A stretch of DNA of 32,004 nt from Temnopleurus reevesii (taxonomy: Eukaryota > Echinodermata > Echinoidea > Temnopleuroida > Temnopleuridae): contig BQKZ01006956.1 of the NCBI GenBank assembly GCA_036244855.1, positions 11,030 to 43,033 of the forward strand, read 5' to 3'. A program made the position numbers and the translations under genes. Positions 27,398-30,335 of the stretch are shown here, piece by piece; position 1 is the stretch's first letter; the number at the start of each line of letters is the position of its first letter. A model generated the notes under the pieces. It was not told the origin of the DNA. It saw nothing but the letters and a program-made list of their open reading frames with translations, and ran no database searches.

Positions 27398-29807
27398 TGT
27401 CTCTCAATCAGATTTTCAGTGAGTCAGTCAGTGTGTCTGTCAGCTGTCAGTCTGTCTGTCTGTCAGTCTGTCTATGTCTGTCAGTCAGCGGTCAATTGGT
27501 CAGTCAGTCTGTCAGTTTGTCATTTAGCAAATAAGTCAGTCCGTCAATCAGTCAGTTTGTCAGTCATTCTGTCAGTCTGTCAGTCAGCCAACCTGTCAAT
27601 CAGTTAATCAGTCAGTCAGTCTATCAGTCAATCGGTCAGTCGGTCAGTCAGTCAATCGTCGGTCTGTCTGTCAGTCAGTCTGTCAGTCAATCAGTTGGTC
27701 AGTCAGTCAATTGTCAGTCAGTCTGTCAGTCAGTTAGACTGTTAGTCAATCAGTCAGTCTGCAGTCAATCGGTCAGTCGGTCAGTCAGTCAGTCAGTCTG
27801 TCAGTCTGTCAGTCATTCAATCAATCAAATTATATAAACAATCTTTCCATTTTTGTACTATTAGGCAATGTGAGAAACTGTGCTTCTCCTTTTCAGTAAG
27901 TATCCATTCTCATCTAGTTTTTTCTTCATGATTACAGGTACATGATTCCAGTATTACAGAGATAAGTTTACAGCATGTGACAGGTGTCAGCAATAGATGG
28001 TTTCTTTCACCTCTTGTGAAGCTAGACTCAGGTAAGTGTTGCTTGAAACTTGCAATCAATTGCAAATTAACTGCAAATTGGTTGCAAATTGTACTGCCCA
28101 TTTTCATTCTTGTGATGTGCGCTTCTTTCAAGACATGTATCAAATACTGATTTTGATTGGCGCGTGCCGATCAACTGCAATTTGAAACTGATAGCAACTT
28201 TTTAGCAACACCCCTATGTTTAACTTCTGGAATCTGAAAGGTTGATTCATTTAGCTCAGCTTTCAATTTTTTTTTGGTCAATGGTGATGAATCTTTCAAC
28301 AAGAATATTGTATCGTTTCGCAGCCCATTCTTTTACTCTTTTCCAACCCAGAATCAAAACACAGAAATTTTGTAAAAATGCCTCAAATCTGGGATAAATC
28401 TGGGAATTTGTGGGGACTAAAAAGTTAAAAACGGTTACTTTTTGCTCTTTTAGACTTTATCAGGAACAAATCAAGAAAATATTTGTGATGTTGTTTTCTT
28501 GAAATGCTTTGAATCCTATCAACATGATGATTGAGCGTGTGTCACTAGGGTCTTGTTTCAGATAAGATTGTTAGGGCAAAAATTTGCAAATTCTGCTTTT
28601 AGTGAATGTCCAAAGTACACATAATTGAATGTTATTGATGGTGATTTCTTGTATTATTTGCAATTACAGAACTACGGATCGGAAGCGGGGAGTCTCAGAA
28701 GCTGTGTTTCAAGGCAAAGCAACTAGGTATGTTTAACTAATGATAAGAGTAATTGTTTGTTATCCTTTAAGACTTAATCCTTTCTACCACAAATACGGTG
28801 TGTCATGGATCACTAACTGACAAGAAATGAACGAGGGCCTGATTGAATATAGAAGAAATTAATCATGTTAGAGGACTGTAATAATTCTAAAGATGGGCAT
28901 TTTTAAAGCCTACCAGCCTGACAGTGGTAAACTGTTACAAGGATCATGTTGACTGAAATAAAAATATCCACAATGTGCAGGAATGAGCATGTATTTTTTA
29001 TTGATGTACGAAGTTTATTTATTTGCTTGTGGAAATAGCAACTTTTGTAATGTGGAGATGGTTAAGTTTCAGTCTAATTTAAATGCAAATTTTTATTCTT
29101 GAATTGCAGACGACCCCAAGAAACCAACAGTCACTTTCTCCAGTGTGCTCTTTGGAAAAGATAAGGTGAGAGATGTTTGATGTTCTATTCCTGTTTTAAA
29201 TTTAGACGATATGAAAATTAAAACTCATAGAATTTTACATGTAATTGATGATAAAAATGTACAAATTTCCTTCTATTTGTTCAGTTCTATTTTGTAATGG
29301 TTTGTTAACTGTTTGTAGTAGTAAAATTATCATTATTTTATTTTTTATGAACATCAAGTGATTTTGCAGTGCTCAGTGTTAATCATTTCATGTCAGAATT
29401 TGAGCATTACTATTTGTTAAATGTTCAAAACTATTGTCAATGACTATTTGGTGTAGTGGTTCTGACTCTCGCCTTACAACCAGATGCATTTCCTTCAGAA
29501 AGAAATTCATCCACATTGTGCTGCACTCAACCCATGTGAGATGAGTACCTGGTCGGAGTTTATTCCTTGAAAAAGCTTGTGCACCTAATAGCTGCACTGC
29601 TAAAGCCAGGGTAATAATGCTGCAATTGTAGAGCGCTTCATAAAGTTGATAAGTTCTATATTCTCGATCTCTTTCTCCCAGGCTCCCAGTAACTCCATGC
29701 CATGTGCAGACTTCTACCTAAGATCCAAACTGAAGGGTAAACACACCGAGACTGGTTTGGTAGGAGATAACCCCTTCTCACCGGCCACCACTCCAGGCAG
29801 TATAGGG
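1747..29807 (+). CDS. TRAPPC8: TRAPPC8 gene (partial, about 23 exons)
   Basis: The joined + strand exons align by eye, in order, with vertebrate TRAPPC8 from the HIRDPGG block (human HMRDPNN) to the CADFYLRS block (human CADFFYRS). TRAPPC8 is the Trs85-type subunit that defines TRAPPIII, a cytosolic and membrane-associated complex acting with Rab1 in ER-Golgi traffic and autophagy; that role comes from family knowledge. The middle (exons 7-13) corresponds to the helical, TPR-like part and the later exons to the beta-sandwich part. About 1,220 codons are visible of an expected ~1,435; both ends are missing. Nearly all introns are GT-AG with consistent phases. Oddities are TAA codons in exons 2 and 4, exon 7 broken by misassembly, a phase mismatch between exons 4 and 5, and four exons with downstream copies. 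Family identity is secure; integrity of this copy is not. Confidence 0.95.
1945..3063. other. Intron after exon 1
   Basis: Holds MITE copy 1 (2107-2292); the rest is A/T-rich with ORFs of 97-125 codons that resemble no known protein. Confidence 0.75.
2107..2292. mobile_element. MITE of the CAACTGC family, copy 1
   Basis: Diverged copy with agggatgtt at the left and tctagcaacaccctg at the right, internal gcaaatcaactgcagt and tatcaactgcaacttgtgat. Same family as 5561-5736, 15302-15472 and 28032-28217. Confidence 0.65.
3064..3153 (+). CDS. TRAPPC8: TRAPPC8 exon 2, contains in-frame TAA
   Basis: Acceptor ttttttacag ends at 3063. The frame reads STPW, then TAA at 3078-3080, then EAYRESVLQNMATADHEFVR and HFVAC. 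Human has TTPWFESYRETFLQSMPALDHEF, so homology is continuous on both sides of the stop, which sits where Phe (or Tyr) is expected. The donor is gtatcc at 3154; the split Cys codon t|gt joins exon 3 to give ACMLV as in human. A nonsense allele, a base error or a dead gene copy would all explain the TAA. Confidence 0.88.
3719..4221. repeat. Direct repeats flanking hairpin-rich DNA
   Basis: 3719-3810 and 4130-4221 share the same ~90-base sequence (taaatcataagtcacttccc / taaatcagaagtcatttccc; cagatctgt; tatcgcctattatta) at an offset of 411. Between them are two perfect inverted repeats, tttattgcccgctgt at 3875-3889 with its complement at 3919-3933, and attcaccccgactc at 4034-4047 with its complement at 4082-4095, plus a single N at 4033. 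It looks like a duplicated or composite MITE, possibly misjoined at the N. Confidence 0.75.
4226..4259. repeat. Perfect 14-bp hairpin
   Basis: aagccgtgcaacat at 4226-4239, loop tagatc, and its exact complement at 4246-4259. It immediately follows the second direct repeat and is probably a terminus of the same repeat element. No T run follows, and a bacterial terminator makes no sense here. Confidence 0.8.
4509..4683 (+). CDS. TRAPPC8: TRAPPC8 exon 3
   Basis: Acceptor tatccacag and donor gtgagt. The exon completes the Cys codon and reads MLVVSSGHADPLDQFVKLSQ, then QQHHLQH and PKWLCPNIFKYYVLLHDNSE, matching human MLVASS, EQFSKLSQEQHRIQH and PKWFIPNTLKYYVLLHDVSA. It ends in a Glu-rich EGEEEK run in phase 2. 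No stop codon and no oddity. Confidence 0.96.
4786..4813. repeat. Perfect 12-bp hairpin
   Basis: attagattagac and gtctaatctaat separated by four bases (cgtt), in the intron after exon 3. No other context is recognisable. Confidence 0.75.
5226..5394 (+). CDS. TRAPPC8: TRAPPC8 exon 4, contains in-frame TAA
   Basis: Acceptor aactttcag, donor gttagt. The frame reads ADAIYQSMKST, TAA at 5260-5262, then GSHACHLLRINSR and MPDPWSQYLNKVNQQ. Human has AESIYEEMKQKYGTQGCYLLKINSR and PDPWSQYLQKN, so the TAA replaces a Tyr codon (one base from TAC or TAT). It ends in phase 0, whereas exon 5 as drawn needs one base from its predecessor, so a small exon may be missing between them. A decayed copy of its 3' two-thirds follows at 5428-5537. 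Confidence 0.9.
5428..5537 (+). pseudogene. Decayed partial copy of TRAPPC8 exon 4
   Basis: About 110 bases that align along their length with 5284-5394 at roughly 70-75% by eye, including the closing block cagtatctcaa / ggtcaaccaacag. The copy starts 33 bases after the real exon. Small indels break the frame and its donor position reads gcgagt, so it is unlikely to be used. It is direct sequence evidence for an old tandem duplication of the exon's 3' end. Confidence 0.8.
5561..5736. mobile_element. MITE of the CAACTGC family, copy 2 (best preserved)
   Basis: 176 bases with perfect 17-base terminal inverted repeats: gggggtgttgctcaaaa at 5561-5577 and ttttgagcaacaccccc at 5720-5736. The subterminal parts carry repeated gttgcagttgat motifs. 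No ORF; a non-autonomous DNA transposon is the likely class. Confidence 0.88.
6060..7274 (+). repeat. Palindromic ~155-bp satellite array, forward
   Basis: Seven diverged units with cores near 6180, 6340, 6500, 6655, 6800, 6993 and 7150. Each contains ctttgatgattttggggtgc, a cgtcttcagccgccatttt block, the palindromic core and gaaaacccatttt. The period is mostly 150-160 bases. Apparent short ORFs here are by-products. The array ends at the N at 7275, but its continuation is at 11956 onward. Confidence 0.93.
7410..7430. repeat. (GAA)n microsatellite
   Basis: Six to seven gaa units within the intron before exon 5. Confidence 0.85.
7814..8576. mobile_element. Outer element with ccaggggtgt ends
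   Basis: ccaggggtgttagag at 7814 and its near-complement ctctcacacccctgg ending at 8576 bracket a 763-base block. A second, inner pair of inverted ends lies within it, so one element appears nested in another. Short repeated cagacttttc motifs fill the right flank. Confidence 0.6.
7867..8450. mobile_element. Foldback (long inverted-repeat) element
   Basis: Ends ttaaaggggaa / ttcccctttaa. The left arm (about 7925-8110) matches the reverse complement of the right arm (about 8215-8395), for example ggataatccgttcaaaagtt against the complement of aacttatgaatggattatc, and ccttaaattggcaa against ttgccaatttaagg. The arms are about 200 bases and roughly 80% alike. No transposase. Confidence 0.82.
8650..8686. 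repeat. (ATTC)n microsatellite
   Basis: About nine attc units in the intron before exon 5. Confidence 0.9.
8857..8887 (+). other. Candidate TRAPPC8 microexon (unproven)
   Basis: Exon 4 ends in phase 0 but exon 5 starts needing one base. The acceptor ttatactttgcag at 8856 followed by a possible donor gtaggg at 8888 would give a 31-base exon (KRRDPLKSFA plus one base) that repairs the phase. The intron left before exon 5 would be only 75 bases, and I see no homology to support the peptide. A different missing exon is equally possible. Confidence 0.2.
8963..9363 (+). CDS. TRAPPC8: TRAPPC8 exon 5 (linker plus LTDHDR-like block)
   Basis: Acceptor gtctgtag, donor gtgaga. The first ~85 codons are a Pro/Ser/Thr/Asp-rich linker that includes a 24-base tandem repeat. 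The last ~45 codons read AHLTLSDHDRLRIFVHEFVV and RGLLPYIERMIRTLTEQ, matching human ACLTLTDHDRIRQFIQEFTF and RGLLPHIEKTIRQLNDQ. The linker is poorly conserved in the family and likely disordered. An uninterrupted frame continues upstream to 8851, so the 5' edge could instead be 8857. Confidence 0.92.
9064..9153 (+). repeat. 24-bp coding tandem repeat in exon 5
   Basis: Units start at 9064, 9088, 9112 and 9136 and encode variants of an eight-residue motif: SDPLTPTQ, SEALTPTK, SDPLTSIM and TDPLIT. The unit is a multiple of three and the frame is kept. It lies in the low-complexity linker of TRAPPC8. Confidence 0.9.
9364..9532. other. Intron after exon 5, 5' part
   Basis: A/T-rich, nothing recognised before the (ATC)n tract. 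Confidence 0.7.
9533..9790. repeat. (ATC)n microsatellite
   Basis: Imperfect then nearly pure atc repeats, purest at about 9698-9780, in the intron between exons 5 and 6. The long Asp-rich ORF on the minus strand is a by-product. Confidence 0.95.
9923..10038 (+). CDS. TRAPPC8: TRAPPC8 exon 6
   Basis: Acceptor ccctctacag, donor gtaagt. Reads LASRKGIQRSLFNVTKKLF and then MGNKQNEKVLSAPVTDSSP, matching human LISRKGLSRSLFSATKKWF. It ends in phase 2 (aa), completed by the g of exon 7 to give Lys. Exon 5 ends TEQ and this one starts LASRKG, as human NDQLISRKG, so the junction is secure. Confidence 0.96.
10190..10331 (+). mobile_element. Possible retroposon 3' end with poly(A)
   Basis: Ends gagaaaatttgaataaagat followed shortly by a nine-A run. 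The motif gaaaatttgaataaa also ends the element near 462-478. Only the tail is recognisable. Confidence 0.35.
10332..11034. other. Intron between exons 6 and 7
   Basis: A/T-rich with no recognisable gene or repeat after the poly(A)-like run. Confidence 0.7.
11035..11116 (+). CDS. TRAPPC8: TRAPPC8 exon 7, 5' part, cut at contig end
   Basis: Acceptor ttcaaacag. Reads YLRESPEIQMRRRADLAFMV then QMYEMAY, matching human PELQIRKMADLCFLVQHYDLAY. The reading stops at a single N (11117), after which the sequence jumps into satellite repeat identical to 6437 onward. The family continues here with a CYHTAKKDF-type block, which is absent. The 3' end of the same exon is at 15250-15265. Confidence 0.95.
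11118..12385 (+). repeat. Satellite array: exact repeat of 6437-7274, then extension
   Basis: 11118-11955 is identical, as far as I can read, to 6437-7274 (offset 4681). After 11955 the array continues with increasingly degenerate units (cores near 11988, 12147 and 12303) and fades by about 12385. The identity begins right after one N and its partner ends right at another, so this is an unmerged contig overlap. Confidence 0.93.
12386..13038. other. No gene recognised
   Basis: Single-copy-looking DNA between the end of the satellite and the N gap. I could not find the exon expected between exons 4 and 5 here. Confidence 0.6.
13039..13910. other. Assembly gap (872 Ns)
   Basis: A run of Ns; any ORF reported across it is meaningless. 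Confidence 0.99.
13911..15248 (+). other. Redundant contig, near-identical to 16887-18224
   Basis: Offset 2976 throughout, with only a few substitutions seen (such as agcagaat/agcagcat near 14500 and cagtaaat/cagtaagt near 14575). It starts at the N gap and ends at an N. Apart from its copy of exon 9 it is intronic. The shared block 14290-15050 contains a 138-codon minus-strand ORF that resembles no family I know. Confidence 0.93.
15106..15211 (+). CDS. TRAPPC8: Redundant assembly copy of TRAPPC8 exon 9
   Basis: Identical in sequence and splice sites to 18082-18187, but it lies before exon 8, so it cannot be in gene order. It sits in contig 13911-15248, which repeats 16887-18224 with only a few mismatches and ends exactly at an N. 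An unmerged allele is the simplest reading; it should not be counted as an additional exon. Confidence 0.9.
15250..15265 (+). CDS. TRAPPC8: TRAPPC8 exon 7, 3' part, after contig break
   Basis: Directly after the N at 15249 the sequence encodes YAGSL and then a clean donor gtaagt. Joined in phase 0 to exon 8 (EFAAISAY) it gives YAGSLEFAAIS, matching human YAAGALEMAAVS. It is therefore the tail of the exon whose start is at 11035-11116; about 20 codons between the two pieces are missing. The fragment is short, but phase, homology and position all agree. Confidence 0.82.
15302..15472. mobile_element. MITE of the CAACTGC family, copy 3
   Basis: Left end ggggatgttgttcaaaatc, then atcaactgcaaatcaactgc; right part gatcaattgcaacttttgag. 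The internal gattttgattggcacattcc block matches the other copies. The right terminus has diverged. Confidence 0.75.
15728..15748. repeat. Short (AAT)n run
   Basis: aataataataatgataata next to the 3' end of the minus-strand LINE, possibly its tail. Confidence 0.6.
15830..16240 (-). mobile_element. LINE (non-LTR retrotransposon) ORF C-terminal remnant
   Basis: The minus strand reads HISLILKSLHWLPIKSRVKF, KILLLAFLCFHTLAPPYLCD, then after an in-frame TAA YVPGRALRSS, CSFLYAAPELWNDLPSALRA and RFKTLLKTHLFKQL with a stop at 15830-15832. These are the hallmark motifs after the reverse transcriptase domain of CR1/L2/Jockey-like LINEs (HWLP, RxLRSS, APxLWNxLP, FKxxLKTxLF). It is dead, 5'-truncated and intronic. 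Confidence 0.88.
16254..16446. other. Unmerged 96-bp contig overlap
   Basis: 16254-16349 is repeated exactly at 16351-16446, with a single N between. The two neighbouring contigs therefore truly adjoin and the 96 bases should be counted once. Confidence 0.93.
16618..16718 (+). CDS. TRAPPC8: TRAPPC8 exon 8
   Basis: Acceptor gtttttctag, donor gtaagt. Reads EFAAISAYMLGHIQKSYPSH then YMENAVTTYLTSC plus aa, matching human EMAAVSAFLQ and YPAHYMDTAIQTYRDICK. It ends in phase 2 and the first base of exon 9 completes Lys. Confidence 0.95.
16719..18081. other. Intron between exons 8 and 9
   Basis: The 16887-18081 part is the same sequence as contig 13911-15105. It contains a tttatttattta run and a G-rich patch (gagggggaggggggaaggg) near 17205. 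No gene recognised. Confidence 0.7.
18082..18187 (+). CDS. TRAPPC8: TRAPPC8 exon 9
   Basis: Acceptor tttttcaatccag, donor gttggt. Reads QPQLATRAVLIGTEIQKARR then MFSEAALEFIRLTGE, matching human AERCVLLSAELLKSQSKYSEAAALLIRLTSE. It is the correctly placed copy, lying after exon 8 and before exon 10 (DSDLRS). The same exon also appears at 15106-15211 in a redundant contig and as a decayed tandem copy from about 18328. Confidence 0.95.
18328..18572 (+). pseudogene. Tandem copy of exon 9 and intron flank, with stop
   Basis: A ~243-base tandem duplication: the exon-end and gttggt donor of exon 9 recur at offset 243, followed by the same intron sequence (aaacctgtctttgtggttcc and onward). Identity is about 93% by eye. 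The exon copy reads VLIGTEI, TAG at 18371-18373, then KARRMFSEAALEFIRLTGE, so Gln has become a stop, and the acceptor is weak (gcactag). It looks like a young, non-functional exon duplicate. Confidence 0.88.
18870..19010 (+). mobile_element. SINE-like tail
   Basis: Contains ttcacctaggtgttacatgg, gtacctgcag, agctggggtaataatattg and gagcactttagacctttagg, the kind of 3' region found in sea urchin tRNA-derived SINEs (compare aaagccagggtaataatgct at 29601). The tRNA-like head is not recognisable. Confidence 0.5.
19019..19330 (+). mobile_element. LINE C-terminal remnant with 3' tail
   Basis: The + strand reads YTPSRNLRSSSDTHKLVIPK, RFLVTAPKLWNSIPLAIRAI and TFKNILRLTFSHSNQIV to a stop at 19226-19228. 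The motifs (RxLRSS, APxLWNxxP, FKxxLR) match the LINE C-terminus at 15830-16240, although from a different element. An A/T-rich tail with aaagcgctatgg and ATT repeats follows. It is 5'-truncated. Confidence 0.87.
19377..19508 (+). CDS. TRAPPC8: TRAPPC8 exon 10 (10a)
   Basis: Acceptor ttcccacacag, donor gtaggt, phase 0 on both sides, 44 codons. Reads DSDLRSALFLEQAAHCFINS then SRPMVRKYAFHMILAGHRFS and KAGQ, matching human DSDLRSALLLEQAAHCFINMKSPMVRKYAFHMILAGHRFSKAGQ almost residue for residue. It belongs to the helical repeat region. A close second copy follows after a gap of 50-68 bases. Confidence 0.97.
19559..19693 (+). CDS. TRAPPC8: Duplicate exon 10b, candidate alternative exon
   Basis: A second version of exon 10. 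Donor gtatgt; two in-frame acceptors are possible. The one at ttatcagtggttcag gives 19559-19693 (45 codons, starting CQILIQSALF); the one at ttctcatacag gives 19577-19693 (39 codons, starting SALFLEQAIH). Both keep phase 0-0 like exon 10a. Over the 39 shared codons, 11 differ synonymously and 3 change residues (A to I, N to T, R to G), with no stop or indel. That pattern implies protein-level constraint. The 50-68 base spacer is short for an intron, which would favour use of only one of the two exons. An allelic or misassembly origin is not excluded. Confidence 0.7.
19785..20040. mobile_element. Diverged relative of the foldback element
   Basis: Shares with 7867-8450 the blocks gagaactacttattcacttt, gtacacaaagtttcacattttcc and aaattctccatgttg in the same relative order. 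It appears to be a shorter, internally deleted copy. Edges are uncertain. Confidence 0.45.
20224..20295 (+). CDS. TRAPPC8: TRAPPC8 exon 11
   Basis: Acceptor attgttttacag, donor gtgagt, 24 codons, phase 0-0. Reads RKHALRSYCQALQVYKGKGW then ALAE, matching human KKHALRCYCQAMQVYKGKGWSLAE. The junctions with exon 10 (KAGQ) and exon 12 (DHINLT) agree with human. Confidence 0.97.
20670..20965. repeat. (GAT)n microsatellite, compound
   Basis: About 295 bases of gat units with gct, gag and aat variants. It ends about 40 bases before the acceptor of exon 12. Met-, Ile- and His-rich ORFs over it are artefacts. Confidence 0.95.
21005..21157 (+). CDS. TRAPPC8: TRAPPC8 exon 12
   Basis: Acceptor ttctctatcag, donor gtatgt, 51 codons, phase 0-0. 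Reads DHINLTVGRQSFNLKQLENA then TAAFKHLLTKDSRQPAVQQV and AFLKEYLCIYK, matching human DHINFTIGRQSYTLRQLDNAVSAFRHILINESKQSAAQQGAFLREYLYVYK. A (GAT)n tract ends only about 40 bases before its acceptor. Confidence 0.97.
21403..21529 (+). CDS. TRAPPC8: TRAPPC8 exon 13
   Basis: Acceptor ttctcttttcag, donor gtatct, ends in phase 1. Reads QLLTAQSQDGQSPTTLPQLP then LPFIKKSATRILLACPKRPQ, matching human SQLSPDGPLPQLPLPYINSSATRVFFGHDRRP. The conserved anchor is LPQLPLP followed by SATR. Confidence 0.95.
21530..22244. other. Intron between exons 13 and 14
   Basis: Nothing recognised. Confidence 0.65.
22245..22454 (+). CDS. TRAPPC8: TRAPPC8 exon 14
   Basis: Acceptor tcctctctacag, donor gtaggt; starts with two bases completing a phase 1 codon and ends in phase 1. 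Reads RIFNRAEMEEWSKMEETVTM, then VANNESKSPPSWFQYHPQLL and SPLGIVG. It aligns loosely with human SSQQWRELEEQVVSVVNKG and FPLAVVEEP. Its 3' half is duplicated downstream at 22564-22677. Confidence 0.9.
22564..22677 (+). pseudogene. Decayed copy of exon 14 3' end plus donor
   Basis: Aligns with 22361-22454 and with about 20 bases of the following intron at offset 203, including the same gtaggttggtcattctagt donor region. Identity of the exon part is roughly 75-80%. A one-base deletion and stop codons remove the frame, so it is a relic. The donor itself is intact. Confidence 0.82.
22766..22970. mobile_element. MITE with 13-bp perfect terminal inverted repeats
   Basis: Ends are ttactgtataagc (22766-22778) and gcttatacagtaa (22958-22970), exact inverse complements, enclosing 179 bases rich in ttttcgcg / cgcgaaaa motifs. 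No coding capacity. The size and ends fit a non-autonomous DNA transposon. It lies in the intron before exon 15. Confidence 0.82.
23195..23367 (+). CDS. TRAPPC8: TRAPPC8 exon 15
   Basis: Acceptor ctcctttcag, donor gtaagt. Reads (E)PMTIELVFENPLKTPIVLTN, then ITLLWKFLPVNYEG, matching human EEPITVEVAFRNPLKVLLLLTDLSLLWKF. This is the start of the beta-sandwich, Ig-like part of the protein. Phase 1 in, phase 0 out. Confidence 0.96.
23795..23869 (+). CDS. TRAPPC8: TRAPPC8 exon 16
   Basis: Acceptor tcttctttcag, donor gtaagt, 25 codons, phase 0-0: LGSVENVVKVDCIPEVVLAA then NDYKL. Sequence similarity to human is weak here, but phase, splice sites and position between exons 15 and 17 support it. Confidence 0.85.
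23870..24514. other. Intron between exons 16 and 17
   Basis: Nothing recognised. Confidence 0.65.
24515..24826 (+). CDS. TRAPPC8: TRAPPC8 exon 17
   Basis: Acceptor ttctttcag, donor gtaggt, 104 codons, phase 0-0. Reads LYLGLTPLQTGELHITGLAY, a Ser/Gln-rich linker, then GMQDLDIQGPRMNVTKAERC and VVYGPDRRLDPIIAPPMPLL. Human has GELHILGVVYNL, GKQDLEIQGPRLNNTKEEK and VKYGPDRRLDPIITEEMPLLEV, so this is one of the best conserved blocks. Confidence 0.97.
24868..25165. repeat. (GAT)n/(GGT)n microsatellite
   Basis: Starts about 40 bases after the donor of exon 17; mixed gat, ggt and gtg units, purest near 25000-25050. Intronic; the exon ORF reads into it only because no stop intervenes. Confidence 0.93.
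25418..25872 (+). CDS. TRAPPC8: TRAPPC8 exon 18
   Basis: Acceptor taaaaccccag, donor gtaaga, 151 codons plus two bases. Contains NLLCGEI, CPLHKLHTISDRPEIFSFGG, a Ser-rich insert (SSSSQSLTSSSSDSSSLSQS), VLPEGRLVPGASLSVPLWVR and GPDESGLHDIRMLFYYE. Human has GLLCGEI, CPLTGLKVVSKRPEFFTFGG, VLLPGASVQLPMWLRGPDEEGVHEINFLFYYE. The Ser-rich loop is likely disordered. Confidence 0.97.
25905..26030. mobile_element. Fragment of a dispersed repeat (aagcgctt type)
   Basis: Contains aataatattgcggatttata aagtgccttttccg and caaagcgcttccgatattattacccgg, a common type of LINE/SINE tail in echinoderm DNA. Edges and class are uncertain. Confidence 0.45.
26410..26680. repeat. Pyrimidine-rich tract
   Basis: Dominated by ct, ctcc and cttt on the + strand, in the intron before exon 19. 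Low-complexity, no gene. Confidence 0.7.
26796..26958 (+). CDS. TRAPPC8: TRAPPC8 exon 19
   Basis: Acceptor ttcccctag, donor gtaaga. The first base completes Arg, then HRTLQHTATIQTSNSVSLSA, RADRAQTVESRRDN and SSLNLIISLTIENINQ, matching human RHRILRHTAIICTSRSLNVRATV and NMLVFVDVENTN. Phase 2 in, phase 0 out. Confidence 0.95.
27113..27825. repeat. (CAGT/CTGT)n tetranucleotide array, ~710 bp
   Basis: Almost continuous cagt and ctgt units with caat and cggt variants, in the intron before exon 20. The Ser/Val/Gln-rich ORF over it is an artefact. Confidence 0.95.
27938..28031 (+). CDS. TRAPPC8: TRAPPC8 exon 20
   Basis: Acceptor catgattacag, donor gtaagt, 31 codons plus one base: VHDSSITEISLQHVTGVSNR then WFLSPLVKLDS. 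It corresponds to human VKEFHIVQVSSSSKHWKLQK. The donor lies inside the terminal repeat of a MITE (28032-28217). Confidence 0.93.
28032..28217. mobile_element. MITE of the CAACTGC family, copy 4, at a splice donor
   Basis: Left end gtaagtgttgcttgaaa aligns with gggggtgttgctcaaaa of copy 2; right end tttttagcaacacccct. Its first six bases are the 5' splice site of exon 20, so the intron begins exactly where the element begins. Confidence 0.75.
28218..29109. other. Introns around exon 21
   Basis: Apart from exon 21 (28670-28726) only A/T-rich intron sequence is visible. Confidence 0.65.
28670..28726 (+). CDS. TRAPPC8: TRAPPC8 exon 21
   Basis: Acceptor ttgcaattacag, donor gtatgt. Reads (E)LRIGSGESQKLCFKAKQL; human has a similar short EKGKFCFKAIR block. 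Phase 1 on both sides. Confidence 0.9.
   Translation, partial: NYGSEAGSLRSCVSRQSN
29110..29165 (+). CDS. TRAPPC8: TRAPPC8 exon 22
   Basis: Acceptor ttgaattgcag, donor gtgaga, ends in phase 0. Reads (D)DPKKPTVTFSSVLFGKDK, corresponding to human KYTFADIIFGNEQ. Confidence 0.9.
29445..29650 (+). mobile_element. tRNA-derived SINE
   Basis: The 5' part tttggtgtagtggttctgac tctcgcctta has a tRNA-like A box. It is followed by ccttcagaaagaaattcatc, ccacattgtgctgcactcaa ccca, gatgagtacctggtcggag, attccttgaaaaagcttgtg and a tail with gggtaataatgctgcaattg tagagcgctt. This order is that of a widespread sea urchin SINE. It is not a functional tRNA gene. Confidence 0.78.
29682..29807 (+). CDS. TRAPPC8: TRAPPC8 exon 23, cut at contig end
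   Basis: Acceptor tctttctcccag. Reads APSNSMPCADFYLRSKLKGK then HTETGLVGDNPFSPATTPGS, anchored by CADFYLRS (human CADFFYRS). It runs into an N at 29808. Sequence after the N repeats the earlier intron (29227-29260), so the C-terminal ~250-300 codons are absent here. Confidence 0.95.
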
Positions 29808-29808
29808 N

Positions 29809-30300
29809 ATAGAATTTTACATGTAATTGATGATAAAAATGTGACTCGCCAGATCAAAATGAGACACAAGTCGCAAGTCATCGAACCGAGAAAATAGAGG
29901 TTTTAGTCATGAAGGTCGAAAAATATCAAATTACAATTTTTTATCGTGTTATGTCCATACACTATTCATCTATCATGTGTCAAAATTTCAAGCCAAAATT
30001 CCAACGGAAAGAGTGTTAAAATACGTTTTTTTAAGGGCAGTTTTTTTCGGTGCCTTCAGATATGATGGATTTGATTTTGCCGCGTTCGGAGGTCATCGGC
30101 ATTCGCTCCGCCCCTTAACGACCGCGCAACGTTCATTGGCTGCCGGATCAGGGAACGAAGACTCATGAATATTCATGTTTTTACGATCTGTGTCGGTTCC
30201 AGCTTGAGCTCACGCGATCGCAAAGGACTCACGATCTAGCATGACTTTTGTTTAAGTTATTATAGAAGAAAGAAATTTCTCGGAACTCGGGCGATATTGC

Positions 30301-30335
<35 letters not shown>

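Noticed and set aside
27260..27607. 115-codon Ser/Val/Gln-rich ORF
   Set aside because: Repeat by-product of the CAGT array.
29445..29520. tRNA gene
   Set aside because: Only the A-box region resembles a tRNA; the B box and cloverleaf are lost and a SINE body follows.
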